A DNA stretch of 64,000 nt from Cydia pomonella. Taxonomy: Eukaryota; Arthropoda; Insecta; Lepidoptera; Tortricidae. Location: positions 62,001 through 126,000 of the forward strand of contig NC_084716.1 of NCBI RefSeq assembly GCF_033807575.1, read 5' to 3'. Numbering within the stretch: position 1 is the first letter of the stretch; every line of letters begins with the position of its first letter. The translations under genes were made by a program, and so were the position numbers. This document shows, in pieces, positions 33,741 through 44,784 of this stretch. A model generated the notes under the pieces. The model was given only the letters and a program-made list of their open reading frames with translations. It was not told the origin of the DNA and did no database searches.

Positions 33741-34630
33741 ACTACTTACTGTGCCCCCAGATTGGTTTCTACGTGACGCTTTTGAATATTACTGGTATAA
33801 TCATCCCACGCTTTCCTACAAAAACATCACAATGCAAGTCAGTATTAATCAAGTAAAAGCTCATATCATTCGTCACCTTCTACCTGCGGGCCGCGCCGCG
33901 TCATCAGGTATGTTCTCACACAACGACGTTGTTTATCGTAGTTTATTTACCTATGCAATCGTTGGCGACGTAAGGGTGTTGCCGAATTTCCGAAAACATA
34001 CCTAAGTATTTGTTTGAGTTTTCTCGGAATGGCGTTTCCTTGTCGTGACCTCCCTTTTCAGATATTTACGAAGTTTATACCATCGCGTGTTTTCCTTTTC
34101 TGGGCAACTTCGAGGATAAACCAATTTACAGAGAAAAATACAGAGTGTTCATGGCCGAAAACCTAGATAACACGCACTATAGGGCCACTCCACACTAGCG
34201 TTTTCTGAGCGTCGGCGTTCAGTTGGCGCTATGTATAGTTTCTATTTTTCTCCGTGAGCTTCTACGGATTATCGTCTTATCTATTGTTTAAAAACCGCAA
34301 AGGCGCGTGCCACTATGAAAAAATGGTCAAGCCGCTATATAATGCCGCTATAAAAAGGATTCGCTGCGCAGTTGCGCCAACGTTGCGTTGTGTCAAGCAG
34401 TGTAGCCATAGAGTTGACTAGACGCCGACGCTTGGGAGAAGCTAGAGTATGGTCGCTCTTACTTACAGTTACATACCAATTCCTTATACCCCCTTATTCA
34501 TAAAACTTTACAAGCCTCATTAGCATTAGTAACCTAGTTACTTAATTGAATTTATGATTTACCTATTCTTTTCTTTGAAATACATAAATCAATATGACAG
34601 ATTAAAACGAAAGTGGACGACCCGCGCGAA
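33741..34630 (+). other. Intron 3 sequence, no gene seen
   Basis: The stretch beginning AGGGCCACTCCACACTAGCG at about 34181 resembles the start of a lepidopteran MITE, but no matching inverted end was found. The open frame at 33703-34005 has no recognisable domain. Confidence 0.35.
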
Positions 34631-34966
34631 ATCGCCTTGTCTTACAAACGTAGTTCTCATTTTCTTCTCTGGACATTATTAAATAAATAAATAAATGTTC
34701 TTTATTTCAGACTTATTATTATTGAAAATATTTTGACACAATTTGTTTTATATCGACCACAGCTATGCCCGTTTGATTTTTTTATTATTTTAAAAGTTAA
34801 GAGCATTAAAAAATTGTATGAGTACTGTTCGTTCCTAATTTTTAAAATAATAAAAAAATTAAACGTAGGAGCATAGCTATTGTTAATATATATCGAATTA
34901 TGTAAAAATGTTTCCCATAATGTCCAGAGACGAAAATGTGGACTACGTTTGTATGGAGCCGCGGCC
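34631..34966. mobile_element. MITE-like inverted repeat, about 335 bp
   Basis: TACAAACGTAGTTCTCATTT with TCTCTGGACATTAT on the left is matched by ATAATGTCCAGAGACGAAAA and ACTACGTTTGTA on the right. Inner arms TTTTTTATTATTTTAAAA and TTTTAAAATAATAAAAAA also face each other. The exact ends are uncertain. Confidence 0.55.
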
Positions 34967-36010
34967 GGCCCTCGGAATAGCTAATTGGAGCTTTTAGTGC
35001 GTTTATGAATAACGCCATTAATGTTTTTCAATATCAGACTTTTTCTAATAATAAAATACTTATAGTTAAAGATTGAAGAGTAGGTACGAAGAACCTACGT
35101 AGGTATAAGATATGTATGTGTAAGAAAGATTATTGCATAACTGCACAGCAACTTGCAACAAATCGAACAATTTTGGCGCTTGTTGCTTGTGAATCTTAGA
35201 TGCTATTGGGAGCGTGCACGACTGTCACGCAACCTAGTATCCGCAAGTCTAGGGGAAAACGTCAATTCACTACATCTTATAAAACTACTCCAAAACTAAA
35301 AACTACTGAACGGATTTTCATACGACTTTCATCTATCAATAGAGTGATTCTTGAGGAAGGCTTGAGTATATAACTTGTTAAGGTTTTGTGTAAATTGTTT
35401 GAAATATAACGATGTTGTCGGAAAAAAACACGCTGGCTAGGAGCTTTAATCGAAAACGCTGCCTAATCCGTTTGAGCTATAACAACACAATGTATAGTGG
35501 GGTTGTTTCTCATTCATAGGTCTACAAAAAAGTCCGCGATGTTAAATGTCTATCTTTTAAGGATAACTTACTATATCCATTCTTAACTTCTAGAAAAAGA
35601 TCACGTAATATGTGGCATTTGCAAAGCTATTTACATGGATACATTATTAACAATTATCAAAATAAATACGTTAGTTATATTAAGCACTTCATACAGATTA
35701 CAATGATCCCTTACACCACACAATTTAAATGAATGTTTCAGGAGTAAATCAAAGTTTCATTTCGAGCCATATAATTGTACGAAATGTTAAAGACGCTATC
35801 CGCAGTTAGTTCTAATTTTTACCACCTTATGCGCTGGGATCGCTTTACTTACCCCCACCACGCACTTCGCACGGTCCCAATCTTCGTCTTAGCACATGAC
35901 TAATAGAGTATTATTAAGTATTGAAAGCCAGTAGCGGTAGTAAAACCCTGACTGACTGTACACGACTATTTAATGGCCTCCTGTGATTGAGAATGGTGTT
36001 GTGTTCGCAG
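34967..36010 (+). other. End of intron 3
   Basis: An inverted relative of the repeat tail at 10020 lies at about 35290-35420 (TACTGAACGGATTTTCATAC, then ATCAATAGAGTGATTCTTGA). The intron ends with GTGTTCGCAG before exon 4. Confidence 0.45.
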
Positions 36011-36154
36011 CTCAGCGGATGACAACCTGCTGGAGGAAGTGGAGGCGACCGCGCTGGCGGGGCTGCGCGCGCTGCGGTCGCTCCGCCTCGCGCGCAACCG
36101 GCTCCGGGCGCCGCCGCGGGCCGCGCTCGCGCACACCAAGCGGCTGGACTTGTT
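36011..36154 (+). CDS. LRR protein, exon 4: two LRRs
   Basis: 144 bases, phase 2 on both sides, acceptor TTGTGTTCGCAG and donor GTAAGT. The 48 residues comprise SADDNLLEEVEATALAGLRA and SLRLARNRLRAPPRAAL, then HTKRLDLL: two 24-residue LRRs. This exon is the source of the 99-bp tandem array that starts at its donor. Pairing this acceptor with the next true acceptor at 50144 gives an in-phase Leu codon across the junction with exon 5. Confidence 0.85.
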
Positions 36155-37243
36155 GTAAGTGCCGTGCTACAGTCAGCGGACCAGCTGGAGGTGCAACCGG
36201 CTCCGGGCGCCGCCGCGGACCGCGCTCGCGCACACCAAGCGGCTGGACTTGTTGTAAGTGCCGTGCTACAGTCAGCGGACCAGCTGGAGGTGCAACCGGC
36301 TCCGGGCGCCGCCGCGGACCGCGCTCGCGCACACCAAGCGGCTGGACTTGTTGTAAGTGCCGTGCTACAGTCAGCGGACCAGCTGGAGGTGCAACCGGCT
36401 CCGGGCGCCGCCGCGGACCGCGCTCGCGCACACCAAGCGGCTGGACTTGTTGTAAGTGCCGTGCTACAGTCAGCGGACCAGCTGGAGGTGCAACCGGCTC
36501 CGGGCGCCGCCGCGGACCGCGCTCGCGCACACCAAGCGGCTGGACTTGTTGTAAGTGCCGTGCTACAGTCAGCGGACCAGCTGGAGGTGCAACCGGCTCT
36601 GGGCGCCGCCGCGGACCGCGCTCGCGCACACCAAGCGGCTGGACTTGTTGTAAGTGCCGTGCTACAGTCAGCGGACCAGCTGGAGGTGCAACCGGCTCTG
36701 GGCGCCGCCGCGGACCGCGCTCGCGCACACCAAGCGGCTGGACTTGTTGTAAGTGCCGTGCTACAGTCAGCGGACCAGCTGGAGGTGCAACCGGCTCCGG
36801 GCGCCGCCGCGGACCGCGCTCGCGCACACCAAGCGGCTGGACTTGTTGTAAGTGCCGTGCTACAGTCAGCGGACCAGCTGGAGGTGCAACCGGCTCTGGG
36901 CGCCGCCGCGGACCGCGCTCGCGCACACCAAGCGGCTGGACTTGTTGTAAGTGCCGTGCTACAGTCAGCGGACCAGCTGGAGGTGCAACCGGCTCCGGGC
37001 GCCGCCGCGGACCGCGCTCGCGCACACCAAGCGGCTGGACTTGTTGTAAGTGCCGTGCTACAGTCAGCGGACCAGCTGGAGGTGCAACCGGCTCCGGGCG
37101 CCGCCGCGGACCGCGCTCGCGCACACCAAGCGGCTGGACTTGTTGTAAGTGCCGTGCTACAGTCAGCGGACCAGCTGGAGGTGCAACCGGCTCCGGGCGC
37201 CGCCGCGGGCCGCGCTCGCGCACACCAAGCGGCTGAACAGTCT
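36155..37243 (+). repeat. 99-bp tandem array of shortened LRR exon copies (11 units)
   Basis: GTAAGT donors recur at 36155, 36254, 36353, 36452, 36551, 36650, 36749, 36848, 36947, 37046 and 37145, exactly 99 bases apart. Each unit is GTAAGTGCCGTGCTACAG (18 bases) followed by an 81-base shortened copy of exon 4: the first part of the exon, a deletion, then its last part ending CGGCTGGACTTGTT. Both splice sites survive in every unit and 81 is a multiple of three in the right phase. Units differ almost only at one C/T (CTCCGGG or CTCTGGG). Because 99 is divisible by three, two plus frames and a minus frame stay open for 400 codons; I regard these as by-products. A decayed copy follows at 37244-37290 and another at about 37348-37378. 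Confidence 0.9.
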
Positions 37244-37479
37244 TCAGTCAGCGGACGACAACCTGCTGGAGGTGCAGACAGGGCTCCAGTTGTTGTTGTT
37301 GATCAACTAATTGTAGCTCCACTATTTACTTATTACACTTGTTATTCAGCTCCACCGAGCGGCTTGACTTGCAGTAAAGCTAAGTTCATATAGAATTGGC
37401 ACATAATTAGCAATGGTAAAAAAACCATGGCGGGGCAAAATTTACAATTACTGTTCAATCACCAACTTTCAAAATATTA

Positions 37480-38277
37480 ATGGTGATTTTTCTAGCTTTA
37501 CGCATTTTAAAGTGTTCGACCATGAAAATTGAGAAAAGGAGATTGATCGTGTACAAGAACCTCGAAAATTCTTATCGATCCCGGACGAAGACAGCTAAGT
37601 CGCTTAAGATCATAAAACGTTACAAAGAGACTCTATCAGCCGCCAGGAAGATACAAACTAATCAGAGGTCTGGGACAAGTAACAAGATTTTGGGAAAAAA
37701 GTCCCAAGGTCATTCAAACAAAATTCAGGACGGTCTGATTACTATTTATCCCAAAAATTCAAAGAAAGTTCTAGAAAGATAAAGAGAATTTACCTCAGAG
37801 GTGGCTATAAGAGCTATCGAGCAATAAAACAGCCAAATCGGGCCGTTAAACAGATCCGACAAGCTAAAACACGAGCTCAACTTTTGTACGACCCAGTATT
37901 GACAAAATTCGAAGGTTGTTTGTTGTTGGACGACAAGACGTATGTAAAACTCTATTTTAATTAACTACTCGGTTCGAAGTTTTATATAGCCAATACTAGA
38001 GGTAATGTACCCGAAAAATATAAGTTCGTGAAATTTGATAAGTTCGCAATAAAACATATGATATGGCAAGGAATTTATAATTGCGGCTGTAAGACGAAAA
38101 GTTTTATTACATCGTCAACAATGAAGTCGGACCTTTATATTAAAGAGTGCTTAGAGAAATGAGTATTGCCATTTGTTAGAACCCATAACGGTCCTGTGAA
38201 ATGTCGGCCAGATTCAGTCAGCTGTGACTACTCAAAAAAAGTTTTGGCATGGTATGCATCAGGTCAATTACATTTAT
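37480..38277 (+). pseudogene. maT/mariner-type transposase relic, N-terminal part
   Basis: Reading in pieces, the frame shows a basic helix-turn-helix-like start, a frameshift near 37745, then KFEGCLLLDDKTYVKLYFN with a stop, NVPEKYKFVKFDKFAIKHMI with WQGIYNCGCK, then SSTMKSDLYIKECLEK and a stop. It ends RPDSVSCDYSKKVLAWY. These blocks match the catalytic core of maT-type Tc1/mariner transposases, including the first Asp (LLLDDK) and the second Asp in the usual WPDL block, which reads RPDS here. At least two stops and one frameshift kill it. The C-terminal part resumes only at 43806. Confidence 0.75.
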
Positions 38278-38460
38278 ACTTCGTATCCAAATCCAAGACA
38301 ACAAATATAATTTACTAGCAGCAGTACACGTTATCGTGCAGTCCAAGTCACACATTTTAGAGATTATAGTATTTAAAAAACAAGTTCGCGCTGTCCCTCT
38401 CACTCGCTACGCTGCGTTCCTGCTTCGACATCGCTCCTCCAGTACTCATTACATGTTTTT

Positions 38461-39816
38461 GTGTTAGTCCGAGTCACACGTATTTTCGCCAAAATAGTGT
38501 TCCTCTAAATATGTGTACCTAATTGTGTTTCGATTAATGTTTATTGTGCGCTAAATAAGAAGTATAGAATCAAAACATTATTTGAACTGCCGACCGCCGT
38601 ACCCTCGAACGAAAAATTGATGTTTATTCAGCTCGGCAAGTCTAGTCTCGTTTGCCATACTTACATGGCAGTTAAACTTTCAATTTGAAATTGTAGGTAT
38701 ATTCGTTTAGCGTAATAAACTTATTACCTAAGAAATCAAGTAAGTCATTTTTACGTTCATACGAAATCACTTACTACAACTACCTTCTTTTTTGAATAAA
38801 TAAATTACGGAAAAAATAAGTATGGGGCTACAAATAGATTACAATTTGAACTTTAAAAAATTGTAATACGTACTATTATAGTATTATTTACTAATATAAT
38901 ATTATTTAGATTTCATTTTATGATTGCATAAAATGCAATGTTCACTCACAATTTTTTTTACGAGATGCTTTCGCGTACAGATTTAAATATACAAACCATA
39001 TCTGAATAAAGTTAATATATACTAGGTAATCGTTTCACGAAAGCGGCTTTTACCATGTCCGATCTACCCTACCATATAATAAAACAGATAACAATGGTAA
39101 TCCTTGCCGATTGGTAATAAGTGCCTATGAATGATAACAAAACGCGTCTTTATGCAAATGTACATACACAGTACCAACAAGTTTAATGAGCGTCTTATGA
39201 GGATACCTATAGGTATAAATATACAGGAGTAATGTCAATCAATACACAATCTATAAGACATTGGAAGACTATTTAGTCTGACTGACAGTTTAAAGTGTTT
39301 AATGCCATTAATCGACGTATACAAACGGGACGTGCTATGCGTGCTCCGATACCGTGCGCCCCATGCCCCATATGAGGGCCATAGTGAATCTATCGTATGG
39401 ATCATGACAGATTAGGTAGTAGGCTTTAATCGGACATCGCGGTATCGTCGAGTCTTGGGTCCAATCGATGTGGTCGCCTCCTAAATTTGATCATCAGTTA
39501 GTTACCCGCTTTGTTATTATTAGACAGCTTTGATTAACATAATATAATATAATTTTAAAATGAAATATATTATGGAAAGATATACTTGATTTGTGTAATA
39601 TTGTGGACTCCGTCTAATAATAATTCTCCTTTCCGTGAGTACTTAGAAGCTTAGGTTTACTGTGCAACAAGATATTCATCAAACAGAAAATCGGTATTAA
39701 CTGTGTTGATTAAAGTTTTAATGTAATTTTATAATGCACATTAATTAATAGTTCAAAATTAAAACACATATTAAATAAATATTTTCTTATAAATGAGATG
39801 TCGACATGGTACTATA
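38461..39816. other. Interior of the 5.2-kb element, left of the minisatellite
   Basis: AT-rich sequence with no gene or repeat family recognised. Confidence 0.4.
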
Positions 39817-41300
39817 TTTGCCCCACTTTAATAGTGAAGAGGCTGTCATTACTCCACAATCATTGTGTCGAGGGCTCCGCTTTCACAGCGTCGAGGTTAT
39901 ATTTGCCCCACTTTAATAGTGAAGAAGCTATCATTACTCCACAAACATTGTGTCGAGGGCTCCGCTTTCACAGCGTCGAAGCTATATTTGCCCCACTTTA
40001 ATAGTGATGAGGCTATCATTACTTCACAATCATTGTGTCGAGGGCTCCGCTTTAACAGCGTTGAAGCTATATTTGCCCCACTTTAATAGTGATGAGGCTA
40101 TCATTACTCCACAATCATTGTGTCGAGGGCTCCGCTTTCACAGCGTCGAAGCTATATTTGCCCCACTTTAATAGTGATGAGGCTATCATTACTTCACAAT
40201 CATTGTGTCGAGGGCTCCGCTTTAACAGCGTTGAAGCTATATTTGCCCCACTTTAATAGTGATGAGGCTATCATTACTCCACAACCATTGTGTCGAGGGC
40301 TCCGCTTTCACAGCGTCGAAGCTATATTTGCCCCACTTTAATAGTGATGAGGCTATCATTACTTCACAATCATTGTGTCGAGGGCTCCGCTTTAACAGCG
40401 TTGAAGCTATATTTGCCCCACTTTAATAGTGATGAGGCTATCATTACTCCACAATCATTGTGTCGAGGGCTCCGCTTTAACAGCGTCGAAGCTATATTTG
40501 CCCCACTTTAATAGTGATGAGGCTATCATTACTCCACAACCATTGTGTCGAGGGCTCCGCTTACCAGCGTCGAAGCTATATTTGCCCCACTTTAATAGTG
40601 AAGAGGCTATCATTTCTCCACAATCATTGTGTCGAGGGCTCCGCTTTAACAGCGTTGAAGCTATATTTGCCCCACTTTAATAGTGATGAGGCTATCATTA
40701 CTCCACAACCATTGTGTCGAGGGCTCCGCTTTAATAGGAGTAATAATAATAATAAAATAATAATTATTATTTTATTATTATTATTACTCCACAATCACTG
40801 TGTCGAGGGCTCCGCTTTAACAGCGTTGAAGCTATATTTGCCCCACTTTAATAGTGATGAGGCTATCATTACTCCACAACCATTGTTTCGAGTGCTCCGC
40901 TTTCACAGCGTCGAAGCTATATTTGCCCCACTTTAATAGTGAAGAGGCTATCATTACTCCACAGTCATTGTGTCGAGGGCTCCGCTTGCACAGCGTTGAA
41001 GCCATATTTGCCCCACTTTAATAGTGAAGAGGCTATCATTACTCCACAATATTGTGTCGAGGGCTCCGCTTTCACAGCGTCGAGGCTATATGTACCCCAC
41101 TTTAATAGTGAGGAGGCTATCATTACTCCACAATCATTGTGTCGAGGGCTCTGCTGTCGTAGTGTTGAGGCTAAGTTTGCCCCACGTCATAGTGAGGATG
41201 CTATCATTACTCCACAATAATTGTGTCAAGGGGTCCGCTGTCGCAGCTGTCGCAGTGACGAAGATATATGCCGCACTTTAAGTTATATGTACTCTACAAT
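39817..41300. repeat. 85-bp minisatellite, about 17 units
   Basis: GCCCCACTTTAATAGTGA recurs at 39820, 39905, 39990, 40075, 40160, 40245, 40330, 40415, 40500 and on to about 41180, 85 bases apart (84 in a few). The unit also contains CTATCATTACTCCACAATC and TTGTGTCGAGGGCTCCGCTT. Between about 39950 and 40450 two unit variants alternate (TTTCACAGCGTCGAAG and TTTAACAGCGTTGAAG), giving a 170-bp higher-order period. Units decay from about 41090 rightwards. The frames it opens are by-products. Confidence 0.92.
40737..40790. repeat. Perfect 54-bp AT-rich palindrome inside the minisatellite
   Basis: The 27-base left arm starts GGAGTAATAATAATAATAAA and the right arm ends with its exact complement TTTATTATTATTATTACTCC, with no spacer. 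The last bases of the right arm (ATTACTCC) are the normal unit sequence, so the palindrome replaces the rest of one unit. Confidence 0.92.
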
Positions 41301-41384
41301 TCCACAATAATCGTATCGAGGCCTCCATTTCCGCAGCGTTGAGGCTATATGTGCTTCATTTTAAGTGTCGAGGTTATAATGCTT

Positions 41385-41497
41385 CGGTCATTTGGTTCTT
41401 CGGTTGCTTTGCTCCTTTTGGTCGCTTCGCTCTTCGGTCGCTTCGCACTTCGGTCGCTACGCTCTTCGGTCACTTCGCTCTTCGGTCTACAGTCGGT
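41385..41497. repeat. Short tandem repeat TTCGGTCGCTTCGCTC
   Basis: Variants of a 16-base unit (CTTCGGTCGCTTCGCT, CTTCGGTCGCTACGCT, CTTCGGTCACTTCGCT) follow each other six to seven times just beyond the decayed end of the minisatellite. Confidence 0.8.
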
Positions 41498-43397
41498 CAT
41501 TATACATATCTCAAAATGATATCGTCAAAGATATATAAGGTTGCTCTACTATAACAGTGTTGATGCCAATGTAATGATTGAAGACTTTAATAGTATTGGA
41601 AGTAGCTTTACGCATGTAAATATAAGGGACTAAAGAGCAAAAATATTTAAGGTTGAGCTAAAGTTTACAGGACTTGTAAAAATAATGAAATATAAAGGAG
41701 GTTCTTGTTACGCTGAGGTAATTTAATAGGTGTTAATGCGGCCTAAAATACCTTAAACAAAATGTACGCAATGTCATTCATTGCCCTTACAGACAAAGAA
41801 ATGCTGTATGTAAACAACATATAGGAAAAAATATATCTGTAAACCCTTTAACCCAAATTTATGATTCGTACTCATATCACGCTGTTATATACTCCTAATA
41901 ACTTCAAACGTCAGCTTTGATATGCTGTCAAGAATATACCATATCAACGAGCCTAATGTAATAAATCCGGTACAATTTACTTACGGATTCTCAGCTCCAA
42001 ACTTCAGGGGAACATCGCCGCATCAAACAAGAGCTGAACCGCCGTTGATGCACTATCCCGCGACGCGAAATAAGTGCTGTAAATTGTGCAACCATGCAAC
42101 TAGAGTTATGCTGCCACGTGTTGCAGTCGCTTGCGCTAAGTAGCTAGATTAATAATCGCAATAAAGGGTTGAAATCCTTTAACAATAACATTATTATTGT
42201 CTGAAATGTAAATGCTCGGGTTGTCATATTGTCTTGCTGTAAAAGAAAGCTTAAATAGTTTTCATTTTTCGTCGCAATGCACACTGTACAGTTTTATTGT
42301 AGGTAACGTTAAAAAATGTTACTGAAATGAATTACAAGTTACAAGTCATGCCAGATATTTTGTTCACAAATATATCATAACTCAACACATAATCTACCTA
42401 AGTTCCTTGCCACTTGTTAGCGTAGTAGCCATCATCGTTCAGATACGCATAAGCAGATGAGATTAGCTATTTAGTTATAAATAATATCATATTACTATTT
42501 CTTGATCTGTGGTAATAACTAAAATTAGTCCATCTATATTTTCAAAGTGATAAGTTTCAAATACTTAATACCTACAGGATACTCTACTAGTAATTGTCCA
42601 GACTTAGTTTTAAAGTACTTACATATAGCCTTGATATTTATGGTAGCTTTACAATGAAGAAAATTCTCCTTTATCTACCTCACTCAAAGGCTATTTACCG
42701 AGGAAAGTATTGATTGCTGTATTCAAAATTAACTTTAAAGTGTCGTAACATAAAATTAGATTATATTTTAGGGTCAGTAACGCGCATGTAATATACCTCT
42801 GCAGTAGCGGGCATTCATAGGCTACGGTGATTGTTTACCATCAGGCGGGCCGTATGCTTGTTTGTCTCCGTTGTAATTACATCCAGAGAATGGTTGGTAA
42901 ATTCTAAATTATACAAAATGGTTTGTTTATATGGTTACAGACAGAAAATGCCCATCTAAAACTTATTTAGAGCCAACTAAAGCTTGAAAACACATTTACA
43001 CTTAATGGCGTCCTGGCTTGTAAATGACATAAAAATAGTTGTACCTTGTGAATATTTAGATATATACAACTTTATCAATATACTACAGTGAAATCAAAGA
43101 AAGTTTTATACTTTTTTAATATTAACGAAATGAAATACCAAGAGCAATTTCACTCCTTAATGCATGACGCTTATCATTATAATATTTTATTATGCTATAC
43201 ATACATTTTACATTTATACTATGTAGATACATAAATAATTATTTAAATTGGATATAAATTAATAACTTCTAGGTGGTACGTTGTTCTCTTTAGTCAAAAT
43301 CAATAATATCAGTATGTTCGTAACATACTGATTTGATATCGATATTTTATTTTATTTTCGCATTCAGGATTTGAATTCAAATACAAAGCTCTGAACA
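41498..43397. other. Interior of the 5.2-kb element, right of the minisatellite
   Basis: AT-rich. A repeat tail that I know from lepidopteran genomes (GCTACGGTGATTGTTTACCA, then CAGGCGGGCCGTATGCTTG) lies at about 42768-42875, with a relative at 45462-45552. Nothing else was recognised. Confidence 0.45.
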
Positions 43398-43446
43398 TCT
43401 GCTAGTAAATTATATTTGTTGTCTTGGATTTGGATACGAAGTATAA

Positions 43447-43803
43447 TTAATAATCAAACGAACTTACCTGTGAAGTTTGATTACAATTATGCGAGTATCC
43501 AAATCCAAGACAACAAAGACCCGCCCCCCATCCTCAAAAATGAAAATAAAATAGTCTCTGTTAATAACACAAAAATAACTCTGAAATAATGAGTACTGGA
43601 GGAGCGATGTCGAAGCAGGAACACAGCGTAGCGAGTGAGAGGGACAGCGCGAACTTGTTTTTTAAATACTATAATCTCTAAAATGTGTGACTTGGACTGC
43701 ACGATAACGTGTACTGCTGCTAGTAAATTATATTTGTTGTCTTGGATTTGGATACTCGCATAATTGTAATCAAACTTCACAGGTAAGTTCGTTTGATTAT
43801 TAA
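43447..43803. mobile_element. 357-bp MITE with about 70-bp inverted ends
   Basis: Left end TTAATAATCAAACGAACTTA and right end TAAGTTCGTTTGATTATTAA are perfect inverted complements, and pairing continues through GCGAGTATCCAAATCCAAGA with ACAACAAA. The right half matches the left end of the 5.2-kb element (38278-38460) in reverse, including GTGCAGTCCAAGTCACACAT. It directly abuts that element and the C-terminal transposase fragment. Confidence 0.8.
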
Positions 43804-43805
43804 AT

Positions 43806-43995
43806 ATACCCCGCGAGATGAATTCTCCGTAACTGTCCCCAATTTCAATCTTTCAAAAACTACTGGGCAATCATGAAAAAATTTTAAAAAAGACTAGTCA
43901 AATTGTCCAGGATATCAATTCATTGCGATCTACAAGAAATCAACACGCCAAAAATGTCGACAAAAGTGTTGTGCAGAAGATGAGGGGGTTATGGA
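43806..43995 (+). pseudogene. maT/mariner-type transposase relic, C-terminal part
   Basis: Across small frameshifts the sequence reads MNSP, NCPQF, NYWAIMKK and QDINSLRSTRNQHAKNVDK followed by SVVQKMRG. These are the closing blocks of maT-type transposases (NPPNCP..RPIEKYWAI..). The Glu/Asp position in RPIE has changed to a different residue, so the third catalytic acid appears lost. It continues the relic at 37480-38277 after about 5.5 kb of inserted DNA. Confidence 0.7.
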
Positions 43996-44784
43996 AACAG
44001 TTCGTAATTATTTACATAACAGTTTTACATTACTATTTAAAATTCACCAGTCATAACAATCATAACTTTCTTATTTTATTTACTTAAAAAAATAACAATC
44101 TTCTAGTGCAACACTGCTGTACTAACAGTAACATGTCACTAAGTATACCATCTTCTCGTACAAAATAGTAAATTGCAGTACTTTATCAATCCGGGACAAA
44201 TAAATGACTGTATGTAGTCGGTACTGTAGACAATATTGCCCTTTATTTACTCGTGTCTACATACGAGCCGTGGACGTAGAGTAAAGTACCTCTTTAATTT
44301 GACCTATTTTCCCACTAATACACGTGAGACTTAATTCAAAGTATTCAAACGAACACAACAGTTGTGTGTTAAAAGTTAAATTTCGGAACGAGTCAACCAT
44401 AGTGTGTTGCGGCAAACGATTACAGAACAGGTGTACTCGGCGGCTGGCGGCGTCGCGTCGGTGCAGCGGCGTGGCGTAGGTCGGGAGCTAATTGCGGCAC
44501 ACGTGACTCACGTGCCCCCCTCCCGGTACCCCCTAGCCCCCCACCAGAGCTCCCGGTCCCGCATCCGCCGGAGGTCCCGCGACACTTACTAATGAGCCGC
44601 TTGTCTGTTACTCTGTTAGTGTCCGTACCAGTGCGATTTTCCTCATTTTATGTTTTCCATTTTCAAATGTCTGACGTCAAGCTATTGATTGACATGATCA
44701 CCCGTGCAACTTTAGGACATGCGCAGCGTTATAAGGTATCAAAGGGAGATAAGAGATGAAATTTAAAGAACACGACACCATTAT
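43996..44784 (+). other. Intron 4 sequence, no gene seen
   Basis: A GC-rich patch at about 44437-44590 stands out. No exon or repeat family was recognised. Confidence 0.4.

Larger units (their letters stand above)
38278..43446. mobile_element. 5.2-kb inverted-repeat element inserted in the transposase relic
   Basis: The left end (TATACTTCGTATCCAAATCC and on through AACAAATATAATTTACTAGC) is the inverted complement of 43398-43446 (GCTAGTAAATTATATTTGTT, then GGATTTGGATACGAAGTATA). The first 180 bp also match the 43447-43803 MITE in reverse. Inside lies the 85-bp minisatellite (39817-41300). No transposase or other protein-coding gene is visible. Position and ends indicate insertion inside the mariner relic, perhaps at a TA. 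Confidence 0.65.

Noticed and set aside
33703..34005. 100-residue frame with a hydrophobic start
   Set aside because: It begins inside repeat D and has no continuing exon or recognisable domain.
34181..34440. Complete MITE starting GGGCCACTCCACACTAGCG
   Set aside because: No matching inverted right end was found.
35983..37393. Three 400-residue open frames over the 99-bp array, on both strands
   Set aside because: They exist because the unit is 33 codons long and lacks stops in those frames. They do not continue the LRR frame and have no family character.
39798..41281. A series of 70-140 residue frames over the 85-bp array
   Set aside because: They are repeats of the same translation shifted by one unit, without start context or domain.
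36155..41300. CRISPR array
   Set aside because: Both tandem arrays are head-to-tail units without unique spacers, and the sequence is an animal genome.
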